The translations under genes were made by a program, and so were the position numbers. 64,000 nt of DNA from Escherichia ruysiae (GTDB lineage: Bacteria > Pseudomonadota > Gammaproteobacteria > Enterobacterales > Enterobacteriaceae), in NCBI RefSeq assembly GCF_902498915.1, contig NZ_CABVLQ010000001.1. The stretch is one strand, 5' to 3'. The notes beneath the pieces were generated by a model, which worked only from the letters and a program-made list of their open reading frames with translations, was not told where the DNA came from and ran no database searches. This document shows positions 19,168 through 27,810 of the stretch, piece after piece. Each line of letters starts with the position of its first letter. The stretch's first letter is position 1.

Positions 19168-19743
19168 CTATTTAATAAACGTAAACGCTGTGGTTACACG
19201 CTTCACGCCGCTCACCCGGCTGGCAATATCTGCCGCTGCTTTCGCTTCACGTTCAGTCACCAGCCCCATCAGGAACACTTCACCATTTTCGGTGGTCACT
19301 TTCACGTTGGACGATTTCACCAGATCGCTGGTTAAGAGCTGCGAACGCACTTTGGTGGTGATCCACGTATCGTTAGATGCTTCGCCCAGACCAATTGGCT
19401 GGCCCTGACGAATCTCGTTATACACTTCATTCGCGCCATCTACGCCCATAGCAATCTGTTTGGCGCGAGCCGAAAGCTCAGAGTTTGGTGACTGCCCAAC
19501 CAGCAGCACTTTGCCCTGATAGGCCGTTACATTAATGCGTGCTTCTTTCTTAATCTGTTCGTCTTTTGACAATGCGCTGTTCACGCGCACTTCCAGAGTA
19601 CCATCGTCCACCTGGGTGCCGACACTGCGGGGGTCGGTCGCCGCTTTAGTACCCACAGCGGCAGTACCTACTACGGCAGCGGCAACACAACCTTGCAACA
19701 GCAGCGCGGAAATAAGGACTGCGATTGGCGATAATGCCTTCAT
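19168..19743 (-). CDS. dolP: Outer-membrane lipoprotein DolP (dual BON domains)
   Basis: 191 residues. Lipobox LLQGC with Cys19. Two BON domains (about 47-114 and 125-190) read as VRVNSALSKDEQIKKEA and TTKVRSQLLTSDLVKSSN. DolP binds anionic phospholipids, localises to the division site, supports outer-membrane integrity and the BAM complex, and is sigma-E controlled in E. coli. Lies 9 bp after diaA. Confidence 0.96.
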   Translation of the reverse strand: MKALSPIAVLISALLLQGCVAAAVVGTAAVGTKAATDPRSVGTQVDDGTLEVRVNSALSKDEQIKKEARINVTAYQGKVLLVGQSPNSELSARAKQIAMGVDGANEVYNEIRQGQPIGLGEASNDTWITTKVRSQLLTSDLVKSSNVKVTTENGEVFLMGLVTEREAKAAADIASRVSGVKRVTTAFTFIK

Positions 19744-19752
19744 GTATTCTCC

Positions 19753-20343
19753 TTAATCATCCTGGTGAGGGAAAAGCGTGTTATCGATCAGATCGCACAG
19801 GCAATTTACCGTCAGCATATGCATTTCCTGAATGCGAGCACTACGATGCGAAGGAATGCGGATCTCCACGTCCTGTGGCCCTAACAAACCGGCAAGTTCG
19901 CCGCCGTCATAGCCGGTCAATGCCACAATGGTCATATCACGTGTCACGGCGGCTTCAACTGCTTTTACGATATCGCGGCTGTTGCCACGGGTAGAAATGG
20001 CTAATAACACATCTCCCGCATGTCCCAGCGCCCGCACCTGTTTTGCATACACTTCATCATGTAAGCGATCGTTGGCAATCGCCGTTAAGACAACATTATC
20101 AGTATTTAGTGCAATGGCAGGTAGGCTGGGTCGTTCCGTTTCGAAACGGTTGATCATGCTGGCAGCAAAATGCTGTGCATTGGCAGCGGAAGTTCCATTA
20201 CCACAACAGAGGATTTTGTTGCCATTGAGCAGAGACTGAACCAGCGTCATGGCTGCACGGGAGATGGCATCCGGAAGCGCCTCTGCCGCTGCAATTTGAG
20301 TTTGAATGCTTTCAGTGAAGCAAGCTTTGATTCTTTCTTGCAC
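19753..20343 (-). CDS. diaA: DnaA initiator-associating protein DiaA
   Basis: 196 residues of the SIS-domain GmhA-like family ([34 protein letters not shown]). A tetramer that binds DnaA and promotes ordered assembly at oriC for timely initiation. Sits between yraN and dolP in the lpoA-yraN-diaA-dolP run. Confidence 0.96.
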
Positions 20344-20362
20344 GCTAATCCTTAAACCTTAA

Positions 20363-20758
20363 TTATGAGTGGTCATTAAAGGCGTCCTTAATCCACTCAA
20401 CCTCATTCCCGGTGAAGGCTACCACATCGAACCGGCAATCCACAGTATCAAAACTCCCATTATGACGCGCGAGCCACAAGCGGACAGTCTGTAATAATTT
20501 GTGTTGTTTGCTGCGGGTCACACTGGCTGCCGCGCCGCCATAAAGTGCAGAACGGCGGTAACGCACCTCGACAAAAACGGTGGTCTGGCCTTCATGCATT
20601 ATCAGATCAATCTCGCCGCCACGCTCGTTCACGTTAGCGGCGACAAAGCGCAGTCCTTTGCCTTCCAGCCAGCGACGCGCTTGTGCTTCCCACGCATCGC
20701 CGGTCTGTTTAGTGGTTAACTGGCGGGGACTACCTGACCTTGTTGGTACTGTAGCCAT
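20363..20758 (-). CDS. yraN: UPF0102 family protein YraN
   Basis: 131 residues with the endonuclease-like core motif GEIDLIMHEGQTTVFVEVRYR, the E-x-D...E-V-x pattern of PD-(D/E)XK nucleases. No confirmed function. Its start overlaps the end of lpoA by 43 bp in another frame, implying translational coupling. Confidence 0.92.
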   Translation of the reverse strand: MATVPTRSGSPRQLTTKQTGDAWEAQARRWLEGKGLRFVAANVNERGGEIDLIMHEGQTTVFVEVRYRRSALYGGAAASVTRSKQHKLLQTVRLWLARHNGSFDTVDCRFDVVAFTGNEVEWIKDAFNDHS

Positions 20759-22752
20759 GATAACTTCCTGTTAATCACGCAATCCGGGTTAGCCGTCAGA
20801 CTTCCGGTATTACCGTTGATTTCAAAACCCTGAACCTGGCGCATTTGCGAGAAATGATTCGCCAGTGACCAGGCATCGACGCCCATCGCATACATGCGCG
20901 CCAGCGAATAATCATTATTTACCGCACTGAGCGCCTGCTGCATTAACGGCAGATTACCGCCTGCCAGCATCGGGATTTCGCTGTACTGCAAGCCTTCCAT
21001 CTCCAGTCGGAAATCCGGGCCAGCAGAGCCTCCTGCGCTGCGGGAGCTGGCGTACAACGTTGCACCGCTGTGACTGCCGTTACGCATGGCGATCATCGGT
21101 TTGATGAAGGCGATTTCGGCTGGCGTTGCCACAATGTACACCGCATCGACACGACCGCCATTATCGATGAACTGGTCTCCGGTCGGCGTGGTTTGCAGGG
21201 TTGGATTGTTGGTCGTCATGCCGGAGTCAGTTGTCGCTCTGGGTGTAATCGGGCTACCTGTTAAAGCGATACCTGAACGGCCGTTAACACCCGCGTGTAA
21301 TTCGCTGGTGGAACCAAATTTTTGTTGCAAAACGGTGCCGCCGCCGAGTTTCTGCCACTCTTGCGCAAACGCATTGGCTACGCGATCGCCCAACGAACTG
21401 CGTGGGATCAGTACCAGCGGTGCTTGTTTACCCTGGTCACGAATATGACGCGCTGCATCGCGCGCTTCATCTTCTGGCGATAGCGCGAAGTAACAGATAT
21501 TGGCGCGGTTTTCGATATTTTCCGGCTGATTGAGTGCCAGCACGTTCAGCGGGGTGTTGCTCTTGAGCAACTCCTCAACGTTATTTTTTAGCAGTGGACC
21601 GACTACAATACTCGCGCCATCCTGCTGAACCTGGTTGAGGATCTGGCTAAGTGGTTGTGATGAGGTATCGTAGATTTTCAGTTCTGCGGATGGATTCGCC
21701 GGAGAGCTTACCGCTGCGGTGCTTGCCGGAGGGGCGCTTACAGGCACCGGCTGTGCGGCGGTTTCTTCACCTGTCAGATCGCTAACAGACGCTTGTGCCG
21801 GGCTGGCAACGCCGTCTACGGTTTGCGGCTGGGGTTGTTCTGCTACGTCAGCGGCAGGCGCGGCTGCTACCTGAGCCGCTACTGGCTGAGTGCCGATATT
21901 TTTCGCCGCTTCAAAGCCTTGCTGAATAGTGCGGCCAAACACTGCGGCCTGACCATTCAACGGCAACAGCAGGGCGATTTTGTTGGTTGACGCAGGTTTA
22001 AACGCTTTTACATTTACCAACTGCGTTGGCAGCATTTTCGCGCCCGGATTGTTCGGGTAACGTTTCTGCCAGTCGGCGATCCCGGCTTTCATCATGTCGG
22101 GTTCATTGCGGTTATCAAACCAGACGCGTTGCAGATCCAGCCATCCTTGTAGGATGTTTTCGTCGGCGTTGATCACCAGCGTATTCGCCTGCTGCTGGGT
22201 CATGGAAGAGAGCGCCTGCCAGGTGGCATCGATATTCTGCTGTTTTTCTTGCGCACCGAGTAATGGTTCCTGAGCAATTAATGCGCGCAGTAAATCAATG
22301 GAAGGACGTCCCTGACTGGCATCGATTTTTGCCTGCCAGTAACGCGCCTGCTGGTTCTGCTCTAAATCTGCCGGAGTAATTTTAGCCAGCAAGGTCTGCG
22401 CGCCAGCAAAATCTTTTTGTGTCAGCTTAATCTCTACCGCCAGCAGAGATTTTTCGCGACGCTGGATATCGTTCAGTTCTTGCGGCAGCTGGTTAAATAG
22501 TTCAACCGCCTGCCCGGTTTTACCTTCTTTCACCAGTGCACGAATGGCGAGTAATTGCCAGTTGATCCTGGTATCATCAGAGCTTTGCTGCATCTGCTGA
22601 AGATAAAAGGCAGAATCGGCCTGCGCCGTGCCCTGCATATAGGCAGTGGACTGATCGGGGGTATGGGTGCCACAACCGGCGAAAATCAGGGCTGCCAGAA
22701 CAACAGGCAGACAACGCGCGGCTTTCAAACGAGAAAATGTTGAGGGTACCAT
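20716..22752 (-). CDS. lpoA: Penicillin-binding protein 1A activator LpoA
   Basis: 678 residues from the ATG at 22752 (ten more codons are open). Lipobox FAGC with Cys27. The N-terminal TPR-like domain (about 30-250) is joined by an Ala/Pro/Gln-rich linker (about 290-350) to a periplasmic-binding-protein-like C domain that contacts PBP1A's ODD domain and stimulates transpeptidation. Divergent from rsmI across a 64-bp promoter region. Confidence 0.97.
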   Translation of the reverse strand: MVPSTFSRLKAARCLPVVLAALIFAGCGTHTPDQSTAYMQGTAQADSAFYLQQMQQSSDDTRINWQLLAIRALVKEGKTGQAVELFNQLPQELNDIQRREKSLLAVEIKLTQKDFAGAQTLLAKITPADLEQNQQARYWQAKIDASQGRPSIDLLRALIAQEPLLGAQEKQQNIDATWQALSSMTQQQANTLVINADENILQGWLDLQRVWFDNRNEPDMMKAGIADWQKRYPNNPGAKMLPTQLVNVKAFKPASTNKIALLLPLNGQAAVFGRTIQQGFEAAKNIGTQPVAAQVAAAPAADVAEQPQPQTVDGVASPAQASVSDLTGEETAAQPVPVSAPPASTAAVSSPANPSAELKIYDTSSQPLSQILNQVQQDGASIVVGPLLKNNVEELLKSNTPLNVLALNQPENIENRANICYFALSPEDEARDAARHIRDQGKQAPLVLIPRSSLGDRVANAFAQEWQKLGGGTVLQQKFGSTSELHAGVNGRSGIALTGSPITPRATTDSGMTTNNPTLQTTPTGDQFIDNGGRVDAVYIVATPAEIAFIKPMIAMRNGSHSGATLYASSRSAGGSAGPDFRLEMEGLQYSEIPMLAGGNLPLMQQALSAVNNDYSLARMYAMGVDAWSLANHFSQMRQVQGFEINGNTGSLTANPDCVINRKLSWLQYQQGQVVPAS

Positions 22753-22816
22753 AATGTATCCAGTGATATTTTTTTTACGCAATTCTCAATATTAAATCGG
22801 CAATACGGACGACACA

Positions 22817-23680
22817 ATGAAACAACACCAATCGGCGGATAATTCTCAAGGTCAGCTCTACATTGTACCGACGCCAATCGGCAATCTGGCGGATATCACC
22901 CAGCGTGCGCTGGAGGTATTACAGGCCGTTGATCTGATTGCCGCCGAGGATACGCGTCATACCGGTTTACTGCTGCAACATTTTGGGATAAACGCCCGAC
23001 TGTTCGCCCTGCACGACCATAACGAACAACAGAAAGCCGAAACGCTGCTGGCGAAGCTGCAAGAGGGACAAAACATTGCGCTGGTTTCTGATGCCGGAAC
23101 GCCGCTGATTAACGACCCTGGCTACCATCTGGTGCGTACCTGCCGTGAAGCGGGGATTCGCGTGGTGCCGCTACCTGGACCGTGTGCTGCTATCACTGCA
23201 TTAAGCGCCGCTGGTTTACCATCCGATCGCTTTTGTTATGAAGGCTTTCTGCCCGCCAAATCGAAAGGTCGCCGTGATGCACTAAAAGCGATTGAAGCGG
23301 AACCGCGCACGCTGATTTTTTATGAATCGACCCACCGTCTGTTAGATAGCCTGGAAGATATCGTCGCGGTGCTGGGAGAGTCCCGCTACGTGGTGCTGGC
23401 GCGAGAACTGACCAAAACCTGGGAAACCATTCACGGCGCGCCCGTTGGCGAGCTGTTGGCGTGGGTAAAAGAAGATGAAAACCGTCGCAAAGGTGAGATG
23501 GTACTGATTGTCGAAGGACATAAAGCGCAGGAAGAAGACTTACCCGCCGATGCACTGCGCACGCTGGCGCTGCTACAGGCAGAACTGCCGCTGAAAAAAG
23601 CGGCGGCGCTGGCAGCAGAAATTCACGGCGTGAAGAAAAACGCGCTGTATAAGTATGCGCTGGAGCTGCAAGGGGAGTGA
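22817..23680 (+). CDS. rsmI: 16S rRNA (cytidine(1402)-2'-O)-methyltransferase RsmI
   Basis: 287 residues of the tetrapyrrole-methylase-like fold: VPTPIGNLADITQRAL N-motif, VSDAGTPLINDPG and VVPLPGPCAAITALSAAG SAM loops. Adds the 2'-O-methyl group at C1402 in the ribosomal P site, next to RsmH's N4 methylation. In K-12 the next genes are yraKJIH; here agaI begins 50 bp downstream. Confidence 0.97.
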   Translation: MKQHQSADNSQGQLYIVPTPIGNLADITQRALEVLQAVDLIAAEDTRHTGLLLQHFGINARLFALHDHNEQQKAETLLAKLQEGQNIALVSDAGTPLINDPGYHLVRTCREAGIRVVPLPGPCAAITALSAAGLPSDRFCYEGFLPAKSKGRRDALKAIEAEPRTLIFYESTHRLLDSLEDIVAVLGESRYVVLARELTKTWETIHGAPVGELLAWVKEDENRRKGEMVLIVEGHKAQEEDLPADALRTLALLQAELPLKKAAALAAEIHGVKKNALYKYALELQGE

Positions 23681-23681
23681 T

Positions 23682-23720
23682 TACAGGCATTGCAGCAGGA
23701 ACAGAGCTGCGATGCCTGTA
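23682..23720. terminator. Long hairpin between convergent rsmI and agaI
   Basis: TACAGGCATTGCAGC pairs with GCTGCGATGCCTGTA around a 9-nt loop (15 pairs, one G-U). It fills most of the 49-bp gap between the two stops and can act on both strands, though the T tracts are poor. Confidence 0.6.
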
Positions 23721-23729
23721 CTTGGTGAG

Positions 23730-24443
23730 TTAACGGCGACACATCTCATCAATCACGCATGTGAAATAGTTATGCAGCCATAAAAACGAAGCCGGGATCG
23801 TGGTGGAGACTTTAGCCGTGAGAAAACGTTCTGTCGCATCCTGCTTTCCTTCGCCAGTCACCAGTAATAAAACTTCGCGGGCATTGAGAATATCCTTCAA
23901 ACCTAAGGTGATCCCGCGAGTCACGGGACGACCAGCGGTTTTTAACATCTCATGTTGCTGGGTTTTCGCGTCAAGTTGGCTGATATGGCAGGCCGGTTGC
24001 AGGCTTTCTCCCGGTTCGTTCAGCCCAAGATGACCGTTTTTCCCTAGTCCGAGAACGCACAAATCGAGACCGCCTTTGCGCGCAATCAGATTCGTTACCC
24101 GCTCGCACTCTGTCTCGTTTATCTCTTCGGAGCGAAAGCTGATGAGCTGGTCTTCACGTAACCCCAGCGGCTGCACGATATGCTGCTGAAGGAAAGTTTC
24201 GCAGGTGCCGGGCACGGTTAATGGCAGATCCACCCATTCGTCGAGCTTCACGAAGGTCAGTTGGCTGACATCAACGTGCTGCTGGTGGATTTTTTCTACC
24301 AGATAATGATACGTCAGTAATGGCGTCGCTCCGGTCGCCAGGCAAATCACGGCATTTGGTTTGCTACGGATCACGTCCAATAAATATTCGCTGGCGCGTT
24401 CACTTAACACCGTATAGTTTTCAACTTGCTGTAAGGTTTGCAT
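23730..24443 (-). CDS. agaI: Galactosamine-6-phosphate isomerase-like AgaI
   Basis: 237 residues from ATG 24443 after AAGGAATTTCTCCTC; the frame is open further upstream through a REP, which I exclude. NagB-like isomerase/deaminase family (LATGATPLLTYHYLVEKI; LGLGKNGHLGLNEPGE). Originally proposed to deaminate galactosamine-6-P to tagatose-6-P, though published work credits AgaS with that step and finds agaI dispensable. It is separated from agaD by a REP-containing gap of 228 bp. Confidence 0.88.
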   Translation of the reverse strand: MQTLQQVENYTVLSERASEYLLDVIRSKPNAVICLATGATPLLTYHYLVEKIHQQHVDVSQLTFVKLDEWVDLPLTVPGTCETFLQQHIVQPLGLREDQLISFRSEEINETECERVTNLIARKGGLDLCVLGLGKNGHLGLNEPGESLQPACHISQLDAKTQQHEMLKTAGRPVTRGITLGLKDILNAREVLLLVTGEGKQDATERFLTAKVSTTIPASFLWLHNYFTCVIDEMCRR

Positions 24444-24510
24444 GAGGAGAAATTCCTTGTGTAGAGAGGCACCACCAGGTGTGATACGGAGACCGATGAC
24501 AAACGCCAAA

Positions 24511-24612
24511 TTGCCTGATGCGCTACGCTTATCAGTCCTACATTGTTTCTGCAATATATTGAATTTGCATGATTTTGTAGGCCGGATAAGGCGTTCACGC
24601 CGCATCCGGCAT
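24511..24612. repeat. BIME with IHF-like linker between agaD and agaI
   Basis: REP units TGCCTGATGCGCTACGCTTA and TAGGCCGGATAAGGCGTTCA, the latter followed by its inverted half CGCCGCATCCGGCA, are joined by an AT-rich linker with GCAATATATTGAATTTGC. The arrangement resembles REP elements carrying an IHF site. A related copy lies at 56083-56212. Confidence 0.85.
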
Positions 24613-24671
24613 GGACAAAGCGCACTTTGTCAACAATCTGAGGCTGCGTCAGACGCAGTGCCTCGTTCCAT

Positions 24672-25463
24672 TTACAAAATGCCGAATGCGGAACAAACAA
24701 TTGAGAGCACAAACGTCACGCCGATTAACAGCACCGGATGCGCTTTTTTCACCCGCAGGAAGTAATACATCAGCAGGGTATAGGCCATCGGTAAAATATT
24801 CGGGAAGACTTTATCGAAGAAATCCTGTTGCAGTGCGACGCTGTGGCTACTGTCGATAGCAAACGACGTCACCACGTTAATATGCACATACGAAGCGATC
24901 AGTCCGCCGATTACCGTGATCCCGAGGATGGTTGCCGAACGGGCGATCATCTGCGAGTTCTCTCACACTTTATCGATCGCCTTCACGCCGACCGAATAAC
25001 CGACGTGGGTCCAGCCGACGCGCAGGAAAAAGATAAGCAGGTAAACGGCGAAGAATAGAATCGGCCCCAACAGGTTTCCCTGGCTGGCGAATGATGAGCA
25101 AATCCCCGCCATAATCGGCAACAAGGTAAACCAGAAAATCGCATCGCCAATCCCGGCGATTGGGCCAAACAGCGCCACTTTCAGACCTTTAATGGTGTCG
25201 CGGTTTTCCCCTTTCTCTTCCATCGAAATTAATAACCCCATCAGGAATCCGACCAGATTTGGGTGGGTATTAATAAATTCGAGGTTATCTTTCATTGCCG
25301 CGCTTAAGCCCGGTTTGTCGTCCTTATAAATCTTTTTCAGGATCGGCAACATTGCCCAGGTAAAACCGCCTGCCTGCATCCTTTCGTAGTTAAAGCTCGC
25401 TTGCAGCAGCGACGAACGAAAGCCCAGGCGGGTGATATCTTTTTTACTGATTTCAGATCCCAT
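24672..25463 (-). pseudogene. agaD: agaD, galactosamine PTS EIID, interrupted by in-frame TGA
   Basis: The 264-codon frame from 25463 to 24672 matches K-12 AgaD (263 aa) throughout, but codon 167 (24963-24965) is TGA. The K-12 protein reads KAIDKV-R-ENSQMIAR here, so a single C-to-T change in an Arg codon explains it. Upstream 166 residues start MGSEISKKDITRLGFRSS; downstream sequence from MIARSATILG is intact and lacks other lesions, suggesting a recent mutation. EIID of mannose-type PTS is a membrane subunit needed with EIIC for sugar transport; truncation removes the C-terminal third. Reinitiation at the ATG at 24950 could make a fragment. Confidence 0.93.
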
Positions 25464-26256
25464 TGCTGTAGTCCTCTTCTTCATTTTTACTGGCAACGGG
25501 CTGCGGTTGCGCTTGCTGCCGGGATTTCGCATTGAAAAACTCATACACCGCAAAGCCTGCGCCCAGTACGGCAACCGGCAACAGGTTGCTGACCTGGATG
25601 TAGCAAACAAACAGGAAACCGGCGATCAGGTAAGGAATATATTGCGCTTTGAACATCACGCGCAGCAGCAGGCCAAAACCAACGGCAGGCAGAATGCCGC
25701 CAGCCACTTCAAAGCCGTGGGTCAACCAGGCGGGCATTGCTTTTACCAGCGCCTGCATCGCACCCTGCGCCAGGTAAGTACAGAGGAAAGCAATCACCGC
25801 ATACGAAAAGGCAACAATCAGCATCGTTGTCCAGTTAAGTCGGGAAAACGCTGCTGTATCCGCCTCTTTCGCGCATTTATCGGCTTTGGTCATAAATAAT
25901 GAGAAAGCGGAATAGAAGAACAGAATGACGTATTGCATTAACAAACTAAACGGCAGGCCAAGACCAATTGCCGTTTTGGCATCGACGCCCGTAGACCACG
26001 CAATGACGGTGGTCATCAGACCCGCCATAATTGGGTTGGGCGGCTGAACACCCCCGGCAGGGGTTAATCCGGCGAAAGCCAGCTCTGTCAAGCCACCGGT
26101 AATTAAGCCAGTCTGAATATCACCGAGAATAGCACCTGTAAGGGTACAAACGATTATCGGGCGGAATAAAAATAAGGCTTCCAGCCAAAAATCAATCCCC
26201 AGAACGAAAACTAATGCCGCCAGGGATAATCCCTGAAGTAGGGTTATTTCATGCAT
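25453..26256 (-). CDS. agaC: Galactosamine PTS permease EIIC AgaC
   Basis: 267 residues of the mannose/sorbose EIIC family (LVFVLGIDFWLEALFLFRP start; GLITGGLTELAFAGLTPAGG, the family signature). With AgaB and AgaD it forms the galactosamine transporter. It overlaps the agaD start by 11 bp. Intact, but its EIID partner carries a nonsense codon. Confidence 0.94.
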   Translation of the reverse strand: MHEITLLQGLSLAALVFVLGIDFWLEALFLFRPIIVCTLTGAILGDIQTGLITGGLTELAFAGLTPAGGVQPPNPIMAGLMTTVIAWSTGVDAKTAIGLGLPFSLLMQYVILFFYSAFSLFMTKADKCAKEADTAAFSRLNWTTMLIVAFSYAVIAFLCTYLAQGAMQALVKAMPAWLTHGFEVAGGILPAVGFGLLLRVMFKAQYIPYLIAGFLFVCYIQVSNLLPVAVLGAGFAVYEFFNAKSRQQAQPQPVASKNEEEDYSNGI

Positions 26257-26294
26257 TTTTATTACCTCAAACCAGTATTAAGGCGATGTTAGAT

Positions 26295-26771
26295 TTAGTC
26301 AGGGATTTGTTCTTTTTGATCGCCCGGGACGTCCTGAATAAAAACATTCACGCCGCGTTGTTTAATAAAGCGTAAGTCCGTGAGATCCTGATCATCGACA
26401 TAAACTTTACTACTTATTTGCTTTTTCCCTTCCGAGAAATGCATATTGCCGACGTTGACATCTTTCAGCTCAATGCCACCTTCTACTAATTTACGTACCG
26501 TTTTCGGCGTACGGCAAATCAGAAAAATCTTCTGATGTGGTGCAGCTTTGCCGATGACATTAATGGTTTTTTCGACAGTAAAGAAACGGATACCAAAGCC
26601 GTAGGTTTCCGCAGTAATACCCATCAGTTTCTGTTGGATATCATCGTTAGCGACAACATCATCCACGACCACCAGCAGATTCGCACCGATGGTGGATGTC
26701 CAGGTCACGCCAACCTGGCCATGAACCAGACGGTTATCGATACGGGTTAAGAGAATATTTGGACTGCTCAT
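26295..26771 (-). CDS. agaB: Galactosamine PTS EIIB AgaB
   Basis: 158 residues of the mannose/sorbose EIIB family. LTRIDNRLVHGQVG carries the phospho-accepting His17. Accepts phosphate from a EIIA (AgaF is the only one in the cluster) and passes it to the sugar at AgaC/AgaD. First gene of agaBCD(I) after kbaY; the 166-bp AT-rich gap before it (26772-26937) has no obvious gene. Confidence 0.95.
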   Translation of the reverse strand: MSSPNILLTRIDNRLVHGQVGVTWTSTIGANLLVVVDDVVANDDIQQKLMGITAETYGFGIRFFTVEKTINVIGKAAPHQKIFLICRTPKTVRKLVEGGIELKDVNVGNMHFSEGKKQISSKVYVDDQDLTDLRFIKQRGVNVFIQDVPGDQKEQIPD

Positions 26772-26937
26772 TGTATAATCCTCACCATAAATTTGAATAA
26801 TATAATCTTTTTAAATATATTATTGTTGCGATATTGTACTGATGTATTTATTAAGGTTTACTCATTTCCTTTGCCATTAAGGCACTACCCGATATTAGTC
26901 GAGCAGTACTTATTAATAAATCGTATAAATTTAATGG

Positions 26938-27798
26938 TTATGCTGAAATTCTATTCGCCGAACCACAGACATTAATTTTATTCCTGACAACGTCTTTCAT
27001 TGCATCCATGCCGACGCGCATATAATAGCGAGGATCATTACCCTGCGGGTTTTCCGCAAACCAGGCTTTAACCGCGCCGGCGAAGGCAATTTTCAATTCC
27101 GTGGCGACATTAACTTTCGTCACACCCAGTTTAATAGTCCAGCGAACAAATTCATCCGGGACATCGCTGGCGCCATGCAGTACCAGAGGGATGTCTACCA
27201 TTTCACGAATTTCCGCCAGCCGCTGAAAATCAATTTTCGGTATTTTCCTGTACAGGCCATGTGCCGTACCAATCGCCACAGCCAGGCTGTCGACGCCAGT
27301 CAGTTCGACAAAACGTCTGGCTTCTTGTGGGTCGGTGAGGAACGCGCTTTCGGCGTCAACACTTATATCATCTTCCACGCCTCCCAGACGACCCAGTTCC
27401 GCTTCCACGCTGCAATCCTGCGAGTGGCAGAAGTCGACGACCGATTTCACCAGTTTTACGTTTTCAGCAAACGGGAAGTGACTGCCATCGATCATCGCGC
27501 TGCGCACGCCAGCGTGGACTTTACGGCGAATATCATCGAGCGATTCGTGGTGGTCGAGATGCAGCACAAGCGGCATGTTGTAGGTTGTGGAATAGGCGCT
27601 ACACAGGGCGTAGATCTCTTCCAGCGCGATATGTTTAAAAGTCCCTGGCGTCCCGGCGAGGATCACCGGCGATCGCATTTCACTGCACACTTCGAGGATC
27701 GCCTGGATCGTCTCGGCGTTATGGATGTTAAACGCAGGCACCGCGTAGCCATTGGCCTGGGCGTCTTGTAACAGATATTTGGTGGAGATAATGCTCAT
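26938..27798 (-). CDS. kbaY: Tagatose-1,6-bisphosphate aldolase catalytic subunit KbaY
   Basis: 286 residues, class II zinc aldolase. HLDHHES gives catalytic Asp82 and zinc ligand His83; GTAHGLY and LVLHGASDVPDE supply the other zinc histidines. Cleaves tagatose-1,6-bisphosphate to DHAP and glyceraldehyde-3-phosphate and needs KbaZ for full activity and stability. It follows agaS by 12 bp. Confidence 0.97.
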   Translation of the reverse strand: MSIISTKYLLQDAQANGYAVPAFNIHNAETIQAILEVCSEMRSPVILAGTPGTFKHIALEEIYALCSAYSTTYNMPLVLHLDHHESLDDIRRKVHAGVRSAMIDGSHFPFAENVKLVKSVVDFCHSQDCSVEAELGRLGGVEDDISVDAESAFLTDPQEARRFVELTGVDSLAVAIGTAHGLYRKIPKIDFQRLAEIREMVDIPLVLHGASDVPDEFVRWTIKLGVTKVNVATELKIAFAGAVKAWFAENPQGNDPRYYMRVGMDAMKDVVRNKINVCGSANRISA

Positions 27799-27810
27799 AA
27801 TGCGATCCTC

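Noticed and set aside
24444..24605. Longer N-terminus for AgaI
   Set aside because: The extension translates REP DNA and has no family match; ATG 24443 has a ribosome site.
24963..24965. TGA in agaD as a selenocysteine codon
   Set aside because: The homologue has Arg there, the protein is a PTS membrane subunit with no redox role, and I saw no bacterial SECIS-type hairpin just downstream.
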